Positions 5,967 through 9,387 of a DNA stretch of 9,387 bases are shown piece by piece (position 1 is the stretch's first letter; each line of letters starts with the position of its first letter). The position numbers and the translations under genes are program-made. This DNA is from JADLGF01 sp020849415 (GTDB lineage Bacteria > Chloroflexota > Chloroflexia > Thermomicrobiales > UBA6265). The stretch lies in the NCBI GenBank assembly GCA_033812595.1, contig JAPXTJ010000128.1, forward strand, positions 1 to 9,387. Reading direction: 5' to 3'. Below the pieces are notes generated by a model. It was not told where the DNA came from and did no database searches. It worked only from the letters and a program-made list of their open reading frames with translations.

Positions 5967-7739
5967 CTACAGCTCGTTCTGGTCGAAGCGCTCGTGCACC
6001 ATGTCCGAGTTCGATGCGCCCGGCGGCACCATCGGGTAAACATTCGCTTCCGGTTCGATCACGAAATCGATCACCACCGGGCCGTTGATGCTCCGGGCCC
6101 GCTCGATCGCCGGCGCGATTTCCTCGTGCTTGGTCACCCGGATGCCGGTGCAGCCGAACGCTTCCGCCAGCTTCACGAAATCGGGGCCGAGAATCTCAAC
6201 TTCGGAGTAATTCTTGCTGTGGAAGAGATCCTGCCACTGGCGAACCATGCCGAGGTAGCCGTTATTGATCACCGCGACGTTGATATCGAGCTTCTCCTGC
6301 GCGGCGGTGGCGAGTTCGTTGAACGACATCTGGAAACCGCCGTCGCCGACCACCGTCCAGACTTCGAGATCGGGGCGCCCAACCTTCGCGCCGACCGCGG
6401 AGGGCAGCCCGTAGCCCATCGTGCCGAGGCCACCCGAGGTGAGCCAGCGGTTCGGGTAATCGAACCCGTAGTGCTGGGCGGTCCACATCTGGTGCTGGCC
6501 GACATCGGTAGTGACGATCGCCTCGCCGTTGGTCGCCTTCCGGATCGCCTTGATGATCGTGTACGGCTCCGGCCACTCAGGATAGTCCTCGAGCGCCGCT
6601 TCCAGCACGCGATTCCGCTGGCTTTCGATCCAGCCGCGCCATTCGCCGTGCTGGCGAGGTTGCACCTCTTCCAGCATCAGCTTCAGCGCTTCGCGGGCAT
6701 CGCCCACGACCGGAACATCGGTGCGAACGTTCTTGCCGATCTCGGCCGGATCGATATCGACGTGAACCACCTTGGCCTTCGGCGCGAAGCCGGCGATCTT
6801 GCCGGTGGCGCGGTCATCGAACCGGGCGCCGATGTTGACGAGCAGATCGCATTCGCCCAGTGCCGCGTTGACGTGCTTGTGACCATGCATGCCCATCAGT
6901 CCGAGCGCCTGCGGGTGCGATTCCGGGAAGCAGCCCTGGCCGAGTAGGGTGAATGCGACCGGCATGCCGGTTTTCTCAACGAACTCGTGGAACTCAGCCT
7001 CACCGCCGCTGATCATGATGCCGTGTCCGGCCATGATGAGCGGCTTCTCCGCCTTATTGATCATTTCGGCGGCGAGCCGAACCTGGCGCATGTTCGGGAC
7101 CAGACTCGGCTGGTAACCACGCCGGCCCTTGAATTCGACCGGCGAGTAAGCCGCGCGTTCCGAGAAGAGATTCTTCGGGATATCGACCAGCACCGGGCCG
7201 GGCCGGCCGGACCGGGCGATGTGGAAAGCCTCCTTGATCGTCGGGGCGATGTCTTCGATCCGCTGCACCGCGTAATTGTGCTTGGTAACCGGCAGCGTGA
7301 TGCCCTGGATATCGACTTCCTGGAAGGCGTCGCGACCGATCAGCGGCTGGATGACCTGACCGGTGATCGCCACGATCGGCACCGAATCGAGCATCGCGTC
7401 GGCCAGGCCAGTCACCAGATTCGTGGCGCCGGGGCCCGAGGTAGCGATGCAGACGCCGACCTGCCCCGTCACGCGGGCGTAGGCGGCGGCGGCCATGGCG
7501 GCCCACTGCTCGAAGCGGACAAGGATGTGGTGCAAATTGGCGGTCGGGAAGGCATCGTAGAAGGGAATCACCGCGCCGCCCGGATAGCCGAACGCAGTCG
7601 TCACCCCTTCCGCCTCCAGGGCGGCGCAGGTAATCTGCGCTCCGGTCAACACGCGCGCTTCTTCTACGACCTCGATGACACGCTCCGCGGTGCGGTTGCC
7701 ATTCTGGCTCTTCAGCTCCTTCGGATTCGCCACTGCCAT
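5967..7739 (-). CDS. ilvB: Acetolactate synthase large (catalytic) subunit
   Basis: IlvB joins pyruvate with a second pyruvate or 2-ketobutyrate, using thiamine diphosphate, FAD and Mg, as the first common step to valine, leucine and isoleucine. The 590 residues have the expected three domains. The N-terminal pyrimidine-binding domain has FGYPGGAVIPFYDAF (50-64), catalytic Glu77 and SGPGATNLVTGLADA (101-115). The central FAD-contacting domain includes NIGARFDDRATGKI (302-315). The C-terminal diphosphate domain carries GDGGFQMS (465-472) and NNGYLGMVRQWQ (492-503), which supply the metal ligands. Around Glu77 the sequence is RFEQWAAM rather than the usual RHEQxAAH, an unusual substitution. An earlier in-frame ATG at 7769 exists, but it abuts a hairpin and lacks a ribosome site. 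The ATG at 7739 (MAVANPKEL) has GGAGA eight bases upstream and is preferred. Expression is controlled by the attenuator upstream. Confidence 0.97.
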   Translation of the reverse strand: MAVANPKELKSQNGNRTAERVIEVVEEARVLTGAQITCAALEAEGVTTAFGYPGGAVIPFYDAFPTANLHHILVRFEQWAAMAAAAYARVTGQVGVCIATSGPGATNLVTGLADAMLDSVPIVAITGQVIQPLIGRDAFQEVDIQGITLPVTKHNYAVQRIEDIAPTIKEAFHIARSGRPGPVLVDIPKNLFSERAAYSPVEFKGRRGYQPSLVPNMRQVRLAAEMINKAEKPLIMAGHGIMISGGEAEFHEFVEKTGMPVAFTLLGQGCFPESHPQALGLMGMHGHKHVNAALGECDLLVNIGARFDDRATGKIAGFAPKAKVVHVDIDPAEIGKNVRTDVPVVGDAREALKLMLEEVQPRQHGEWRGWIESQRNRVLEAALEDYPEWPEPYTIIKAIRKATNGEAIVTTDVGQHQMWTAQHYGFDYPNRWLTSGGLGTMGYGLPSAVGAKVGRPDLEVWTVVGDGGFQMSFNELATAAQEKLDINVAVINNGYLGMVRQWQDLFHSKNYSEVEILGPDFVKLAEAFGCTGIRVTKHEEIAPAIERARSINGPVVIDFVIEPEANVYPMVPPGASNSDMVHERFDQNEL

Positions 7740-7770
7740 CGGTTCGTCTCCGTGTCCGCTCTGGACCATG

Positions 7771-7787
7771 CGCCGGAGTTTCCGGCG
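7771..7787 (-). promoter_or_regulatory. Hairpin directly after the attenuator, before ilvB
   Basis: CGCCGGA and TCCGGCG pair perfectly around a 3-base loop, two to three bases after the terminator T run (GT in transcription sense) and about 30 bases before the ilvB start at 7739. The alternative ATG at 7769 begins one base after the stem. It has no T tract of its own, so it is not a second intrinsic terminator. It may stabilise the 5' end of read-through RNA, keep the alternative ATG silent, or have no role. Confidence 0.5.
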
Positions 7788-7789
7788 AC

Positions 7790-7814
7790 AAAAAAGCCTC
7801 CCGTTCGGGAGGCC
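7790..7814 (-). terminator. Intrinsic terminator of the ilv leader (attenuator, arms 3 and 4)
   Basis: In operon sense, GCCTCCC (7813-7807) and GGGAGGC (7802-7796) form a perfect 7-bp GC-rich stem around GAAC. Six T follow immediately (7795-7790). This is a textbook Rho-independent terminator, placed after a promoter and a leader ORF but before the ilvB start, so it must act as an attenuator rather than an end-of-operon terminator. Its 5' arm overlaps the segment at 7814-7808 that can pair instead with the end of the leader ORF. Confidence 0.93.
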
Positions 7815-7915
7815 TCAAGCGCTACTGATGCGGCTCAAACATTGATTCGATCTCGACTATCGGCCTCCACGCTGAATTTTGGCGCTCCCTACCAGGAGCC
7901 CAATAAGTACGAGGC
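7808..7915 (-). promoter_or_regulatory. Mutually exclusive leader RNA structures (antiterminator switch)
   Basis: Three segments compete. Segment 1 is GCCTC (7915-7911), in codons 10-11 of the leader ORF. Segment 2 is GGAGGCC (7868-7862), in codons 26-28, ending five bases before the stop codon at 7859-7857 begins the termination footprint. Segment 3 is GGCCTCC (7814-7808), the 5' arm of the terminator. Segments 1 and 2 pair over 5 bases and enclose a small hairpin (7899-7884, GCTCCT and GGGAGC around GGTA). Segments 2 and 3 pair perfectly over 7 bases and would prevent the terminator. A ribosome stalled on the Ile/Leu/Val codons covers segment 1 and frees segment 2 to form the antiterminator. 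A ribosome reaching the stop codon covers segment 2, so the terminator forms. The pairings are seen in the sequence and the mechanism is inferred. Confidence 0.8.
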
Positions 7916-7943
7916 TAATAATGGAGATGATCGAACGCGACAT
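7857..7943 (-). CDS. ilv operon leader peptide (28 residues, Ile/Leu/Val-rich)
   Basis: This 28-codon ORF begins MSRS, continues IISIISLVLIGLLV at residues 5-18 and ends in a polar tail with TAG at 7859-7857. Eleven of the 14 residues from 5 to 18, and 12 of 28 overall, are Ile, Leu or Val, exactly the products of the operon it precedes. Several use codons likely to be uncommon in this GC-rich DNA: GTA twice, ATT three times in the run and CTT once. It lies about 65 bases after the predicted transcription start and about 43 bases before the terminator. Its job is probably to sense charged tRNA by ribosome stalling, not to act as a protein. The ribosome site is weak (GATGGG, six bases before ATG). 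An in-frame GTG 15 codons upstream is a possible alternative. A tiny membrane peptide would look similar, but the position argues against it. Confidence 0.88.
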   Translation of the reverse strand: MSRSIISIISLVLIGLLVGSAKIQRGGR

Positions 7944-8014
7944 CGTCAGCCCATCGGATGTTGCCGAAACCGGACGCCCGGGTGACACTCACCCCGACCG
8001 ATTTCCTACGTGAC

Positions 8015-8043
8015 AGAATAGAACACCTGATCCGACGTGTCAA
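8015..8043 (-). promoter_or_regulatory. Main promoter of the ilv-leu operon
   Basis: On the minus strand a perfect TTGACA (8043-8038) is followed by exactly 17 bases and then TATTCT (8020-8015), a housekeeping sigma-type promoter. Transcription should start near 8008, giving an untranslated leader of roughly 270 bases before ilvB. The -35 box begins eight bases after the hairpin that follows the upstream gene. The 367 bases between the upstream stop and ilvB are accounted for by this promoter, the leader ORF and the attenuator. Confidence 0.88.
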
Positions 8044-8051
8044 TGAGGTTC

Positions 8052-8100
8052 CCCGCTTCGGGCCGAATCGTTCGGGGCGAACGGCCCGGCCCGAAGCGGG
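8052..8100. terminator. Interrupted long hairpin between upstream gene and ilv promoter
   Basis: CCCGCTTCGGGCC (8052-8064) and GGCCCGAAGCGGG (8088-8100) are perfect 13-base complements. Inside them CGTTCG and CGAACG (8069-8074 and 8078-8083) form a second 6-bp stem with a GGG loop. The structure starts seven bases after the TAA of the secreted-protein gene and ends eight bases before the -35 box of the ilv promoter. It lacks a T tract on either strand, so it is not a classical intrinsic terminator. It most likely ends or stabilises the upstream transcript and insulates the ilv promoter. A protein-binding site is the alternative. Confidence 0.6.
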
Positions 8101-8106
8101 AGTCGT

Positions 8107-9333
8107 TTACGGCGCCTCGATCACCGTATCGATTTCAGTCGTGTCGATCGACGTCTTGCTGCCGCTTTGCGGATCGGTCGAGGTCAGTGAGAGGGCGAAG
8201 GTGTACTCGCCCGATTCCCAGTTGCCGTCTGCCGGGATGTACGGTTGGTTCACGATCGTTTCGCCCGTCTGCAGGGTTATGGAGGAGCCGAGCACGACGC
8301 GATCGACTTCCTCGCCGTCGCGCGAAACGACCAGTTCGAGTTCGATGCCCGAAACCGGCTGACCGGTATTCGTGATCGTGGCGGACACCTGGGCGAAGAC
8401 GAGATTCTCGGCCGATGGCATCGGTGTGATGGTGGCCGCGGTGATCTCGATCGGCTTCGGAGCGTCAGGTGCCACCACGGTGATCGTTTGGGTTTCGATT
8501 TCGGCGGTTGCGCCGGTATCTGAATCCTCGAGCACCAATGAACCGGAGTACACGCCGGTCGGAATCGGCGTGGGCAAGCTGACTTCGAATGTGGTGGTTT
8601 GACCGGCGTACACCGAGCGCATATCGATGCGCGCATTGACCACTTCAACGCCCGATTCGTTCGTCAGGATCAGATTCCCGGCCGGCCGCACCCTGATGTT
8701 GCCCGTATTTTCAATCGTTCCAACGATCGTCGTGGTGAATTCATCCACCGATACCCCGACATCACTCACGTCGAACCGGGGAGTGACCTCTCCGGGCACG
8801 GTGATAAGCACCGGAGTCGCGAGCCGATACTTCACCAGGATGCCGGACTCACCAGGCACGGTGGTAGCTTCGGCGGTTTCGACGGTGACGCCGGTGATGT
8901 ACTGGCCCGGCGGAGTTCCGATCGGGACTGACACGGAGAAACTCAACTCGAACGCCTCACCGGCATCGAAGTCAACCGGTATCGTCGGAAAATCAAGCCA
9001 GGTCGTCGGTTCAGTAACCGGTGTCTCCGCGTCGCCCATCGCGAAACCACCGTTCACGGCCGGGATTACATCCGCCGCGTAGAGAACGGCTTGCACAGGG
9101 ACCGCAGAACCATTTCCGAACACACCCTTCACCACTGTCGAGGCGCCCGCTTCAAGCTCTATATCAAAGAACTCTCCATTGCTCTTTCCCTCTGGAATGA
9201 TCATGAACCAGACCGTTGAGTCGGAACCTGGAGAGGCTTCCGGGGATGATTGAGCGACGGCACTCGCGGGAAACAAACCACACACAAGCAAGAAAATCAG
9301 CAAAATCAGCGAGCGTGTCCGGAGAGCTGCCAT
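8107..9333 (-). CDS. Secreted beta-sandwich protein, DUF916/WxL-interacting-like
   Basis: The 408-residue protein opens with a clear Sec signal: basic MAALRTR, a hydrophobic run to about residue 21, and a type I cleavage site after AVA (25-27). Cys18 sits in LLVCG, which is not a proper lipobox, so a lipoprotein is unlikely. The mature part is rich in Thr, Val, Ser and Asp and looks all-beta. Residues about 41-155 resemble the DUF916 domain of WxL-interacting proteins, including TWLDFP (111-116) and a VPIGTPPGQYITGVTVE stretch (136-152). Residues about 180-287 form a second sandwich with IENTGNIRVRPAGN (207-220) and the third (about 294-385) looks CARDB/NEW3-like with ATITNTGQPVSG (318-329). 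There is no C-terminal membrane anchor. It probably works outside the cell in surface binding or assembly, but the partner is unknown. AAAGGGATGG precedes the ATG. It is unrelated in function to the ilv genes and may end an operon starting beyond the window. Confidence 0.8.
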   Translation of the reverse strand: MAALRTRSLILLIFLLVCGLFPASAVAQSSPEASPGSDSTVWFMIIPEGKSNGEFFDIELEAGASTVVKGVFGNGSAVPVQAVLYAADVIPAVNGGFAMGDAETPVTEPTTWLDFPTIPVDFDAGEAFELSFSVSVPIGTPPGQYITGVTVETAEATTVPGESGILVKYRLATPVLITVPGEVTPRFDVSDVGVSVDEFTTTIVGTIENTGNIRVRPAGNLILTNESGVEVVNARIDMRSVYAGQTTTFEVSLPTPIPTGVYSGSLVLEDSDTGATAEIETQTITVVAPDAPKPIEITAATITPMPSAENLVFAQVSATITNTGQPVSGIELELVVSRDGEEVDRVVLGSSITLQTGETIVNQPYIPADGNWESGEYTFALSLTSTDPQSGSKTSIDTTEIDTVIEAP

Positions 9334-9387
9334 GCGCCATCCCTTTGTCGGTCGAAGGAACCCGGTGTACTTGGTTCGAAGCGCGGG

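Noticed and set aside
5994..6947. 317-codon plus-strand frame opposite ilvB
   Set aside because: It is a shadow of ilvB in GC-rich DNA, with no ribosome site or domain.
7818..7838. Tiny second ORF (MFEPHQ) between the leader ORF and the terminator
   Set aside because: Six codons, no clear ribosome site and no branched-chain codons. Its ATG in the spacer appears to be chance.
7740..8008. T-box riboswitch for the ilv leader
   Set aside because: I looked for a T-box-type antiterminator sequence and specifier-loop layout and found none. The Ile/Leu/Val-rich ORF and its pairings explain the terminator better.
9334..9387. Promoter for the secreted-protein gene
   Set aside because: Only 54 upstream bases are available. 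Apart from a ribosome site I see no convincing -35/-10 pair.

Overview
The window holds one long minus-strand operon for branched-chain amino acid synthesis, read from high to low coordinates: ilvB - ilvN - ilvC - leuA - leuC - leuD - leuB, with leuB cut by the left edge. The seven products cover acetolactate synthase (both subunits), ketol-acid reductoisomerase, isopropylmalate synthase, both subunits of isopropylmalate isomerase and isopropylmalate dehydrogenase. Dihydroxyacid dehydratase (ilvD) and the transaminase (ilvE) are not present here. Upstream of the operon, also on the minus strand, is a gene for a secreted beta-rich protein resembling the DUF916/WxL-interacting family.

The most informative stretch is the 367 bases between that secreted-protein gene and ilvB. 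In transcription order it contains an interrupted hairpin after the upstream stop codon, a near-consensus promoter (TTGACA, 17 bases, TATTCT), a 28-codon leader ORF in which 11 of residues 5-18 are Ile, Leu or Val, and a strong intrinsic terminator (7-bp GC-rich stem, then six T). A segment at the end of the leader ORF is perfectly complementary over 7 bases to the 5' arm of the terminator, and a segment inside the Ile/Leu/Val codons can pair with that same segment. This is the 1:2 / 2:3 / 3:4 layout of ribosome-mediated transcription attenuation. It predicts that shortage of charged Ile, Leu or Val tRNA stalls the leader ribosome and lets transcription continue into the operon.

Two operon gaps hold palindromic elements. 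Between leuA and leuC is a 140-bp unit bounded by perfect 23-bp inverted repeats and containing three more perfect or near-perfect hairpins. Between leuD and leuB is an inverted pair of 26-mers of the type whose chance translation reads RHSERSEES. A promoter-like sequence lies between that second element and leuB, so leuB may have its own promoter. A GC-rich hairpin also sits between ilvN and ilvC.

The DNA is GC-rich, with good Shine-Dalgarno sites before most genes. Gene order, protein sequences and the style of the intergenic repeats suggest a Chloroflexota bacterium, perhaps Thermomicrobia-like. That is an inference from recollection, not from a search, and an actinobacterial or other GC-rich origin is not excluded. 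The enzymes themselves look intact and ordinary. The novelty is in the regulatory leader and the intergenic elements.
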